The notes under the pieces: generated by a model
Databases searched by the model: none
Seen by the model: only the letters and a program-made list of their open reading frames with translations
Told to the model about the DNA's origin: nothing
Translations under genes and position numbers: made by a program
From: Leptolyngbya sp. SIOISBB
GTDB taxonomy: Bacteria > Cyanobacteriota > Cyanobacteriia > Phormidesmidales > Phormidesmidaceae
Direction of reading: 5' to 3'
Assembly: GCA_010671905.1 (NCBI GenBank)
Contig: JAAHII010000001.1
Span: 4,278,001 to 4,342,000, forward strand
Length of the DNA stretch: 64,000 nucleotides
In this document: in pieces, positions 37,902 through 42,987 of the stretch
Position numbering within the stretch: position 1 is the first letter of the stretch
Layout of the letters: every line of letters starts with the position of its first letter

Positions 37902-37979
37902 TGGTGTGACCGACGAGAGTCGAACTCGTTAATACTGGTTTCACAAACCAGCCCCGCCACCACTTTGGGTTCGGTCACC
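37902..37979 (-). tRNA. tRNA-His(GUG)
   Basis: Acceptor GTGACCG/CGGTCAC with an extra encoded 5' G (the His G-1), anticodon loop TTGTGAA, T loop TTCGACT, CCA encoded. The discriminator is A, not the C73 normal for bacterial tRNA-His. Confidence 0.88.
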
Positions 37980-37996
37980 ATATATTTTGATGAGAA

Positions 37997-38072
37997 TGGT
38001 CGGGATGGTAGGATTCGAACCCACGACTCCTTGGCCCCAAACCAAGGCTTCTGACCACTGAATTACATCCCG
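37997..38072 (-). tRNA. tRNA-Pro(UGG)
   Basis: Acceptor CGGGATG/CATCCCG, anticodon loop TTTGGGG, T loop TTCGAAT, A-CCA encoded. Intact. Confidence 0.92.
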
Positions 38073-38074
38073 AT

Positions 38075-38152
38075 TGGTGCTCCTGGTAGGAGTCGAACCT
38101 ACACATGAACTGTTTCTAAGACAGTCGCCTCTGCCAGTTGGGCTACAGGAGC
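38075..38152 (-). tRNA. tRNA-Leu(UAG) with short variable loop
   Basis: Acceptor GCTCCTG/CAGGAGC, A-CCA encoded, anticodon stem ACTGT/ACAGT with loop CTTAGAA. The variable region is about 6 nt, i.e. class I architecture, unlike normal bacterial tRNA-Leu. Confidence 0.85.
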
Positions 38153-38201
38153 ATGAACAGGAGGATAGAGCGTGGCTAGGCCACAAGCTCATGCCCCCCG
38201 A

Positions 38202-38275
38202 CAGGGAAGGAAGGAATCGAACCCTCAAACATCTGATTCAAAGTCAGATCGCTTTGCCAATTTGCGTACTTCCCT
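38202..38275 (-). tRNA. tRNA-Gln(UUG)
   Basis: Acceptor AGGGAAG/CTTCCCT, discriminator G, anticodon loop CTTTGAA, T loop TTCGATT; no CCA. Intact. Confidence 0.9.
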
Positions 38276-38340
38276 ATATAACGCCGACCAGATCGCCAAC
38301 TACACCGAGTAAAGTTGAAACCTTTACCATAGAAGCGATC

Positions 38341-38380
38341 TGGCTCGCAGTCTGGTCCTAACTAGACCGGCGACTGCTAT
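38341..38380 (+). repeat. 40-bp dispersed repeat, copy 1
   Basis: TGGCTCGCAGTCTGGTCC then TAACTAGACCGGCGACTGCTAT; related to 42752-42791. Contains a GTCT/AGAC hairpin. It lies in the spacer between the two Gln genes, next to an inverted repeat CCAGATCGC/GCGATCTGG. Confidence 0.6.
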
Positions 38381-38383
38381 CAA

Positions 38384-38484
38384 TGGATGCCGAGGCTGGA
38401 TTCGTTCGCGTAGCGTCTCCGCAGGAGTTACCAGCATCTCCGTGATGCAGAGTCACAGCGACTTTCCAGGTTGTCCACTCGGCA
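38384..38484 (-). tRNA. tRNA-Gln(CUG), T loop interrupted
   Basis: Acceptor TGCCGAG/CTCGGCA, CCA encoded, anticodon loop CTCTGCA (CUG). T stem GCTGG/CCAGC flanks a family A insert of about 25 nt. Confidence 0.75.
38404..38430 (+). repeat. Family A hairpin insert, copy A4
   Basis: GTTCGCGTAGCGTCTCC plus GCAGGAGTTA in the T loop of tRNA-Gln(CUG). Confidence 0.75.
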
Positions 38485-38489
38485 ATGAA

Positions 38490-38564
<75 letters not shown>

Positions 38565-38569
38565 ACGTA

Positions 38570-38666
38570 TGGGAAGTGACAGGATTGAACTGTCATCTCG
38601 CCGTCTATGTCCTGCGGACAGGCGGCGCCAACAGCGGCGCGTGAGCAACAGCTTCACCAACTTCCC
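38570..38666 (-). tRNA. tRNA-Tyr(GUA)-like, anticodon loop interrupted by a 24-nt insert
   Basis: Acceptor GGGAAGT/ACTTCCC, D stem GTGA/TCAC, T arm GACAG-TTCAATC-CTGTC. The anticodon stem CGCCG/CGGCG encloses 31 nt. Removing the 24-nt reverse-orientation family B unit (38608-38631) leaves CTGTAGA, i.e. GUA; a different cut would give GUU. The variable loop is short. Confidence 0.65.
38608..38631 (-). repeat. Family B hairpin insert, copy B4 (reverse orientation, anticodon loop)
   Basis: On the tRNA strand TTGGCGCCGCCTGTCC then GCAGGACA: GGCG..GCC and GTCC-GCA-GGAC hairpins, the family B plan with compensatory changes. Confidence 0.65.
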
Positions 38667-38669
38667 AAT

Positions 38670-38754
38670 TGGCGGAGAGTAGAGGAATCGAACCCCTAGC
38701 TGTTAACTACCCTGGTTTTCAAGACCAGTCGCCGACCATTCAGCGGTACTCTCC
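38670..38754 (-). tRNA. tRNA-Ser(UGA)
   Basis: Acceptor GGAGAGT/ACTCTCC, G-CCA encoded, anticodon stem CTGGT/ACCAG with loop CTTGAAA, class II variable region of 14 nt, T loop TTCGATT. Confidence 0.92.
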
Positions 38755-38760
38755 ATAAAA

Positions 38761-38837
38761 TGGCGAGAACGGAAGGAGTCGAACCTTCATTCTTCGGTTT
38801 CGTAGACCGAGATGTTTTCCAGTTACACCACGTTCTC
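38761..38837 (-). tRNA. tRNA-Arg(ACG)
   Basis: Acceptor GAGAACG/CGTTCTC, G-CCA encoded, anticodon loop CTACGAA, T loop TTCGACT. Intact. Confidence 0.93.
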
Positions 38838-38842
38838 AAAAG

Positions 38843-38924
38843 CGGAGCGAACAGGAGTCGAACCTGTAGTGGGAATCCCACAGCTGTTTAGCAAACAGCT
38901 TGCTTTGCCAATGGCGATCGCTCC
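38843..38924 (-). tRNA. tRNA-Ser(GCU)
   Basis: Acceptor GGAGCGA/TCGCTCC, anticodon loop TTGCTAA, variable arm GTGGG-ATT-CCCAC, T loop TTCGACT; no CCA. A HIP1 octamer GCGATCGC lies at the acceptor/D-arm junction. Confidence 0.92.
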
Positions 38925-38931
38925 AAAACTT

Positions 38932-39017
38932 TGGTAGGTCGGGCTGGACTCGAACCAGCAACGCTTTAAGCGGCTGCTTTACAGGCAGTTGCCTCACTCC
39001 AGTAGGCGGGCCGACCC
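38932..39017 (-). tRNA. tRNA-Tyr(GUA)
   Basis: Acceptor GGGTCGG/CCGACCT, A-CCA encoded, anticodon stem ACTGC with loop CTGTAAA, class II variable arm CGCT-TAA-AGCG, T loop TTCGAGT. Intact. Confidence 0.93.
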
Positions 39018-39027
39018 AAATCAAGGC

Positions 39028-39102
39028 TGGTAGCGGGTACGGGAATTGAACCCGCTGCCTCACGTTGAAAGCGTGAAATGTTAACCAGTACACCAACCCG
39101 CT
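39028..39102 (-). tRNA. tRNA-Glu(UUC)
   Basis: Acceptor AGCGGGT/ACCCGCT, A-CCA encoded, anticodon stem TCACG/CGTGA with loop CTTTCAA, T loop TTCAATT. Intact. Confidence 0.93.
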
Positions 39103-39109
39103 AGAAGTT

Positions 39110-39184
39110 TGGCGCGCAGACGAGGACTCGAACCCCGAATAGTAGTTTTGGAGACTACAGTGTTACCGATTACACCATCTGCGC
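39110..39184 (-). tRNA. tRNA-Trp(CCA)
   Basis: Acceptor GCGCAGA/TCTGCGC, G-CCA encoded, anticodon loop CTCCAAA, T loop TTCGAGT. Intact. Confidence 0.93.
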
Positions 39185-39185
39185 T

Positions 39186-39260
39186 TGGTGGCAGCGGCGG
39201 GAATTGAACCCGCACCTGTCGGCTTATGAGGCCGCGGCTCTACCATTAAGCTACGCTGCA
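39186..39260 (-). tRNA. tRNA-Met(CAU)
   Basis: Acceptor TGCAGCG/CGCTGCC (terminal mismatch), A-CCA encoded, anticodon loop CTCATAA, T loop TTCAATT. It lacks the three G-C pairs of initiators in the anticodon stem; it could be elongator Met or Ile2. Confidence 0.88.
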
Positions 39261-39261
39261 G

Positions 39262-39337
39262 TGGACTCCAGGGCGGGAGTTGCACCCGCGATTTCCGGTT
39301 TTGCAGACCAGTGCCTTGCTAACTTGGCTACCTAGAG
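39262..39337 (-). tRNA. tRNA-Cys(GCA)
   Basis: Acceptor CTCTAGG/CCTGGAG, T-CCA encoded, anticodon loop CTGCAAA. The T loop reads TGCAACT, with G at position 55 instead of the near-universal T. Confidence 0.88.
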
Positions 39338-39340
39338 ATT

Positions 39341-39423
39341 TGGTGGAGACGTGGAGAATTGAACTCCAGTCCTGCAACTGTCCGTTTGTTGGTTTCAGAG
39401 CAGTCAACTCCAGTTGCGTCCCC
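39341..39423 (-). ncRNA. tmRNA-acceptor-domain-like RNA, 83 nt
   Basis: Acceptor GGGGACG/CGTCTCC, A-CCA encoded, T arm TGGAG-TTCAATT-CTCCA. Between them is a perfect 7-bp helix GCAACTG/CAGTTGC and a GGAC just before the T arm, as in tmRNA. There is no normal anticodon arm and no room for a tag reading frame. It may be a miniaturised tmRNA tRNA-like domain or a rearranged tRNA. Confidence 0.5.
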
Positions 39424-39428
39424 ACGCA

Positions 39429-39528
39429 CGAGGATGACAGGGATTGTAGACGCCAAGCGGCTTCTCGCAGAGTACCTGTGGCTTCCTGTCTCGGAAACAG
39501 GTGCTCTGTCCATCTGAGCTACATCCTC
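39429..39528 (-). tRNA. tRNA-Arg(CCG), T loop interrupted
   Basis: Acceptor GAGGATG/CATCCTC, discriminator G, anticodon stem CCTGT/ACAGG with loop TTCCGAG. A family B insert of about 27 nt splits the T loop. Confidence 0.8.
39446..39475 (+). repeat. Family B hairpin insert, copy B3
   Basis: GTAGACGCCAAGCGG then CTTCTCGCAGAGTAC. The second hairpin is CTC-GCA-GAG, a compensatory change from CCC-GCA-GGG in B1. Confidence 0.78.
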
Positions 39529-39532
39529 AATA

Positions 39533-39609
39533 TGGAAGCCCCGACGGGAGTTGCACCCGCTGCTCTGTGACTGAGAATCACAGCGACTTATCTATTCGTC
39601 CACGAGGCT
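39533..39609 (-). tRNA. tRNA-Glu(CUC)
   Basis: Acceptor AGCCTCG/CGGGGCT, CCA encoded, anticodon stem TGTGA/TCACA with loop TTCTCAG, T loop TGCAACT (again G55). Confidence 0.8.
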
Positions 39610-39614
39610 ATCAA

Positions 39615-39803
39615 TAGCGGTGGTGGGACTCGAACCCACGAGTTATCCGGCACCTTAAAACGCGCTTCCCCAACCCACATCTCTGCTTCGTCAGGTGCAC
39701 TGCAAATTCGGCGATCCGGCTGCCCCTTACGTGTCATACCTGGGGGGCTATCCTCCAGCTGGTTCAACGTTTGCTGGCGCTCTACCTCCTGAGCTACACC
39801 GCT
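39615..39803 (-). tRNA. tRNA gene with an insertion of about 115 nt in the anticodon region, isotype unknown
   Basis: A 189-nt unit whose ends form acceptor AGCGGTG/CACCGCT, with D arm GCTC/GAGC and T arm GTGGG-TTCGAGT-CCCAC. The anticodon strand starts CCAGC and could pair with GCTGG 13 nt later or with GCCGG just before the variable region. The intervening sequence contains a CCCC/GGGG hairpin. No recognisable group I core or repeat family unit. Confidence 0.6.
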
Positions 39804-39806
39804 ATA

Positions 39807-39881
39807 CGGGAATGATGGGATTTGAACCCACGATCGCTCGTTCGACAAACGAGTGCTTTGACCGGACTAAGCTACATCCCC
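39807..39881 (-). tRNA. tRNA-Asp(GUC)
   Basis: Acceptor GGGGATG/CATTCCC, anticodon stem CTCGT/ACGAG with loop TTGTCGA, T loop TTCAAAT, discriminator G; no CCA. First gene of the array. Confidence 0.92.
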
Positions 39882-39954
39882 AAAGGTGGCAATATTCAGT
39901 TTTCAAGGTTCTGAGAGAACAAGCTTTGCCCTTTCAGGTAGGCTTTGTTCGACT

Positions 39955-39982
39955 ATACTACAATTGTAGTATGTATACTACA
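39955..39982 (-). promoter_or_regulatory. Operator-like dyads upstream of the tRNA array
   Basis: ATACTACA-AT-TGTAGTAT (39955-39972) overlaps TGTAGTAT-GT-ATACTACA (39965-39982): three half-sites 74-101 bp upstream of tRNA-Asp. The same dyad recurs at 41352-41369. It overlaps hexamers (TATAGT, TACAAT) usable as -10 boxes, so a bound repressor would block the array promoter. It resembles BlaI/MecI-type operators, but no such regulator is in the window. Confidence 0.7.
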
Positions 39983-40019
39983 AGTCGTCAAGGGTGGATT
40001 TCCATCTTTTGGGTGGCAA

Positions 40020-40074
40020 GGTCTGGGTAAGGCTCTGGCAAACAGCGGAGATGCCTTACCCAGACCTGTTTTTT
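40020..40074 (+). terminator. Intrinsic terminator-like hairpin facing right
   Basis: 14-bp perfect arms GGTCTGGGTAAGGC/GCCTTACCCAGACC followed by TGTTTTTT on the plus strand. It sits between the array promoter and the 3' end of the minus-strand gene, so it may insulate the two. Confidence 0.65.
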
Positions 40075-40081
40075 GCGATGT

Positions 40082-40462
40082 CTAAGCGGAAACTGGGGTT
40101 TCACTCAGCTGCCATAGCTTGTAGATGAGGCCTTCAGCCCGATCGCCCATCGCCGCTAAAAACATCCCCTCATGGGCGTCGGGGCTAGCTGCAATCCAGC
40201 TACCACTGAGGCTGATTTCAACAAACTGGTCGTCGACAGGCAGCACTGCGGCACCGCGATCGGGTTCAGTTTGTAGTACGGTTTGTAACTGACCCAGCTC
40301 AGCAATTTGAGCGGGTAGCAAAAAGCCAGCGTGGCCCGGTTCGACATGCAGGGTCTGGGCCATGCCCAGCGTCAGCAGTACGTGCTGAGCAATCACCCGC
40401 TCAGGAGCAGCCATGAGCCACTCCATATAGAGTCCAATTTCGGTGTAGTTCAGCTTCAACAT
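40082..40462 (-). CDS. Hypothetical protein co-transcribed with the HNH nuclease
   Basis: 126 residues from ATG 40462 behind GGAGG. The N-terminus MLKLNYTEIGLYMEWLMAAP is followed by a helical, soluble domain ending in LIYKLWQLSETPVSA. I recognise no catalytic motif; similar proteins occur in cyanobacteria. It begins 25 bp after the HNH stop, so both share a transcript. The longer ORF upstream is out of register with the ribosome site and overlaps the HNH gene. Confidence 0.7.
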   Translation of the reverse strand: MLKLNYTEIGLYMEWLMAAPERVIAQHVLLTLGMAQTLHVEPGHAGFLLPAQIAELGQLQTVLQTEPDRGAAVLPVDDQFVEISLSGSWIAASPDAHEGMFLAAMGDRAEGLIYKLWQLSETPVSA

Positions 40463-40487
40463 GGGTAAGACCTCCGAGAATGACAAC

Positions 40488-41015
40488 TTAGTCAGGGGGA
40501 TGTTCGGTCCAAAACTGTTCGGCAAAGGCCATGACCGGGTGCATGGGCGCTTTGGGTTTGGTTTTGAGGGCCAGGTTGGTCGTTGGCAATAGGCGATCGC
40601 CCTTGGCGTTGTTGCACGGGGCACAGGCCGTGACGACGTTGTCCCAACTGTGGGGGCCGCCTTTAGAGCGAGGTATGACGTGGTCAAGGGTGAGCTGTTT
40701 GCGGCTGCCGCAATACTGGCAACGGTGTTGATCACGGCGAAAGACTTCTCGGCGCGTTACCGAGGGCACTTTCCAATGCCGCTCCCGATGGCCACCGACC
40801 AAACGAATGTGTTCTGACACTTGGAGGACGAGGTTGGGCGATCGCACCTCCCACTGCTGAGTGGTGCCCAACTCCAGGGACTCAGCCCGTTCCGTTACCA
40901 GCAGCACGATAGCCCGCTTTAGGGGAATCCGCGCTAGGGGCAGGTAGTTGTTGGAAAACACCACCACCGGATTTTTGAACCGGGATAGCGGTTGACTAGA
41001 TGGTTGGATCGGCAT
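40488..41015 (-). CDS. HNH endonuclease
   Basis: 175 residues from ATG 41015, with a GAGGG box. N-terminal beta domain VVVFSNNYLPLARIPLKRAI, then the HNH domain: CQYCG, LDHVIPRSKGG (H of HNH with adjacent Asp), W-D-N-V-V and CAPCNNAKGDRLL. Four Cys should bind zinc. This compact form is common in cyanobacteria and its target is unknown. It lies upstream of the tRNA array and just behind an intrinsic terminator, so its expression may be attenuated. Confidence 0.9.
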   Translation of the reverse strand: MPIQPSSQPLSRFKNPVVVFSNNYLPLARIPLKRAIVLLVTERAESLELGTTQQWEVRSPNLVLQVSEHIRLVGGHRERHWKVPSVTRREVFRRDQHRCQYCGSRKQLTLDHVIPRSKGGPHSWDNVVTACAPCNNAKGDRLLPTTNLALKTKPKAPMHPVMAFAEQFWTEHPPD

Positions 41016-41028
41016 CGCTAAAGCCCTC

Positions 41029-41070
41029 AAAAAAATAACCCCCGCTGCTGATAGGTCAGTAGCGGGGGTT
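41029..41070 (-). terminator. Intrinsic terminator/attenuator immediately before the HNH gene
   Basis: Minus strand: 10-bp arms AACCCCCGCT/AGCGGGGGTT with a 14-nt loop, then A and seven T residues. The T-run abuts the HNH ribosome site (GAGGG) and ends 14 nt before its ATG. It would stop transcripts from the dyad at 41352 before the HNH gene unless read through. Confidence 0.8.
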
Positions 41071-41092
41071 GGGGAAATTGATACGGTTTTCC

Positions 41093-41315
41093 CTATGTTG
41101 GTGCTAGGCTCAGCTGCCTGCACCGCCCGCGCGGTAATGGTTCTTCGGGGTTGAGCCACAAATCAATGGCCATACCCGGTCTGTTGCCGGTGGATTTATC
41201 ACTGTTAAATCGCGACTGTGCAGCCAGCCCAAAATAGACTGCTGTTTGGCCTATCTCTTGGGAGAGATGGCTTGACAGCGGTCGATTTAAGGTGGATAGA
41301 CAGTTGAAATTCATG
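41093..41315 (-). CDS. Possible 73-aa leader ORF
   Basis: ATG 41315 lies 36 bp downstream of the dyad operator; the product begins MNFNCLSTLNRPLSSHLSQE and ends RCRQLSLAPT. It stops 23 bp before the terminator hairpin. There is no good ribosome site and no family match. It may be a regulatory leader or non-coding; the longer version from 41581 is not credible because it crosses the operator. Confidence 0.3.
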
Positions 41316-41351
41316 ACAGATTGATCCGTTACTTGAACGCGGATGACTCTA

Positions 41352-41369
41352 ATACTACACATGTAGTAT
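41352..41369 (-). promoter_or_regulatory. Operator-like dyad upstream of the leader/HNH unit
   Basis: ATACTACA-CA-TGTAGTAT within a longer AATACTACA/TGTAGTATT inverted repeat (41351-41370). Same half-sites and 2-bp spacing as 39955-39972. Confidence 0.7.
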
Positions 41370-41551
41370 TTTGATGTCCACTGTTTTGGATGATGTTCTT
41401 GTAAAGACAACAGGGCAGGGGCGATCGTTTCCGGACAGAAAACGGGGTGGCAGGCGGGATTTGACCGACATGAGGGGGCATTCACCAGGTTTTGCAGGGC
41501 GCGTCCGCTAACGGTGGCAACGCATTCGCGATCGCGAGATTCGGAGAACAG

Positions 41552-41571
41552 GTGATGTTCTAGACCTGTGT
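41552..41571 (+). repeat. Extra copy of the IS1 left inverted repeat
   Basis: GGTGATGTTCTAGACCTGTG, 39 bp upstream of the similar IS end at 41591; the intervening sequence is also duplicated (imperfect 39-bp tandem repeat). Confidence 0.6.
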
Positions 41572-41590
41572 ATTGAGGCAAGATGACGGT

Positions 41591-42423
41591 GATGTTCTAG
41601 CCCTGTGTAATGCGTGAAGATGACAGGGGCGTCTATCTTATGAATTTCTGATGGTACTAGAACCGGTCTGTTGCCCCCAATGCCACAAGACGAATGTGGT
41701 CAAGAATGGCAAAAGTGGCGAAGGTAAACAGCGCGATCGCTGCCGTAACGATCACTGTGCTCGGGCTTCCTTCATCCTTGACTACACCTACCGTGGGTAT
41801 ATTCCAGAGGTGAAAGCGCAAGTCAGTGAACTGGCGATGAATGGTAGTGGCAGCCGCGATACGGCACGAGTGCTGAGGATTAGCCCCACTACGGTGATGG
41901 AGGACCTCAAAAAAACATCGTCTCCTGGAATCGGTGAATCGGAGCGCGTTAGTAGCGTATTAAAGTTCACCGCCAACTGTTCTGATAACACGGGTTGAGG
42001 CGGCTGAAATGGACGAGATGTAGCTTCGTGCAGTCGAAACGGCAGCAACTTTGGCTCTGGTATGCCATCGACCATACAAGTGGCTAAGTGCTGGCCGATG
42101 TCCTCGCTCTTCATGAAAATAGTGCTCTCTCCACACTGATTGAGTTACTGACACCCTTTGGGATTCAACAGTTCGATATCGATAACTGGGGCGCTTACTC
42201 ACGGCAACTCGATATTCAGCAACACACCATTGGCAAAAGCAATACCCAGAAAATTGAGCGCAAGCTCCTGACTTTGCATACTCGCATCAAGTACCTGGCT
42301 CGCAAAACGATTGGCTTCTCCAAATCGGTGCTGATGCATGACACCGTGATTGGACTATTCATTGACCGCTATGAATTGGGGTGGGCTATATGACGGCTTG
42401 CCACCGGTCTAGAACATTACCGC
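41591..42423 (+). mobile_element. IS1-family element, degraded
   Basis: Left end GGTGATGTTCTAGCCCTGTG (41591-41610), right end the complement of GGTAATGTTCTAGACCGGTG. About 833 bp carrying an interrupted insA/insB-type transposase. Confidence 0.8.
41651..42393 (+). pseudogene. IS1-family transposase, fragmented
   Basis: First frame (41651 to about 41990): zinc-ribbon CCPQCHKTNVVKNGKSGEGK with a second Cys pair partly lost, then HTH-like SRDTARVLRISPTTVMEDL. The last frame (42088-42393) encodes the catalytic end: DNWGAYSRQL, GKSNTQKIERK and a final FIDRYELG. The middle contains stops and frame changes. Non-functional. Confidence 0.85.
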
Positions 42424-42551
42424 CCAAAAACATGAGATAGCCCTGTTCACGAGCCAACTCAATGAGATCGGCATCGGTATCAACCACAACACAAGATTGA
42501 TGAGAAGCTTTTAACTGGCGAGCCACCATTTGCCCAATGCGCCAAAGCCCT
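42424..42551 (-). pseudogene. Fragment of a potassium-channel (RCK) gene
   Basis: About 128 bp abutting the IS1 right end, roughly 85-90 percent identical by eye to 49165-49291 of the intact channel gene, same orientation. It covers the NAD-binding RCK segment. No start, stop or remaining domains. Confidence 0.8.
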
Positions 42552-42987
42552 AAACAAAGTCAACTCCCTGTACCAACGCTGCAGTCGAAAGTATCAAATA
42601 AATCCAATCATTCCGTAAAACGATCGCTTTATTTTGAGTTCAACCCTTTTATAATGAGACGCAGAATTCGGCTCAAAAGTTCCCAAATCGCAGCAAACGT
42701 AAGCTCCTTCCGAATTTATGTCGTTTCACCCCCCCCCCAGCTGCCCGTAGCTGGCTTGCGGTCTTATCCTCATCAGACTAGCGACTGCTATATCGCATAG
42801 TGCCCTTCGGGAAGGGCAAGGCCCTACGAAATGAAGAATTCGGAAGTCAGAAATAAACAGCCCACCTGATAGTGCTTTCAGGCACTGGGGGTGGGCTGAT
42901 CAAGCTGCGGCTTGCTATACACAATTTGCTGCTCAAATCACGCTCGGTTCAAGACTATCAGCTCTACAACTACTTGGTTTTGAGACT
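42552..42987. other. Non-coding region upstream of the tpsA gene
   Basis: Contains the second copy of the 40-bp repeat (42752-42791), a cruciform-like inverted repeat (CAGCCCAC 42858-42865 / GTGGGCTG 42891-42898 with an inner AGTGC/GCACT hairpin) and presumably the tpsA promoter. No gene. Confidence 0.45.
42752..42791 (+). repeat. 40-bp dispersed repeat, copy 2
   Basis: TGGCTTGCGGTCTTATCC then TCATCAGACTAGCGACTGCTAT, related to 38341-38380 in the tRNA array spacer. Confidence 0.6.

Noticed and set aside
39615-39803. Group I intron in the interrupted tRNA
   Set aside because: The insert is only about 115 nt and shows no P/Q/R/S core pairing; known cyanobacterial tRNA group I introns are much longer.
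39588-39848. 86-codon ORF through the interrupted tRNA
   Set aside because: It runs across Glu, interrupted and Asp tRNA sequence; tRNA structure explains it.
41093-41581. 162-codon minus-strand ORF upstream of the HNH gene
   Set aside because: Its first half crosses the dyad operator and the edge of IS1 sequence; only a shorter 73-codon version is conceivable.
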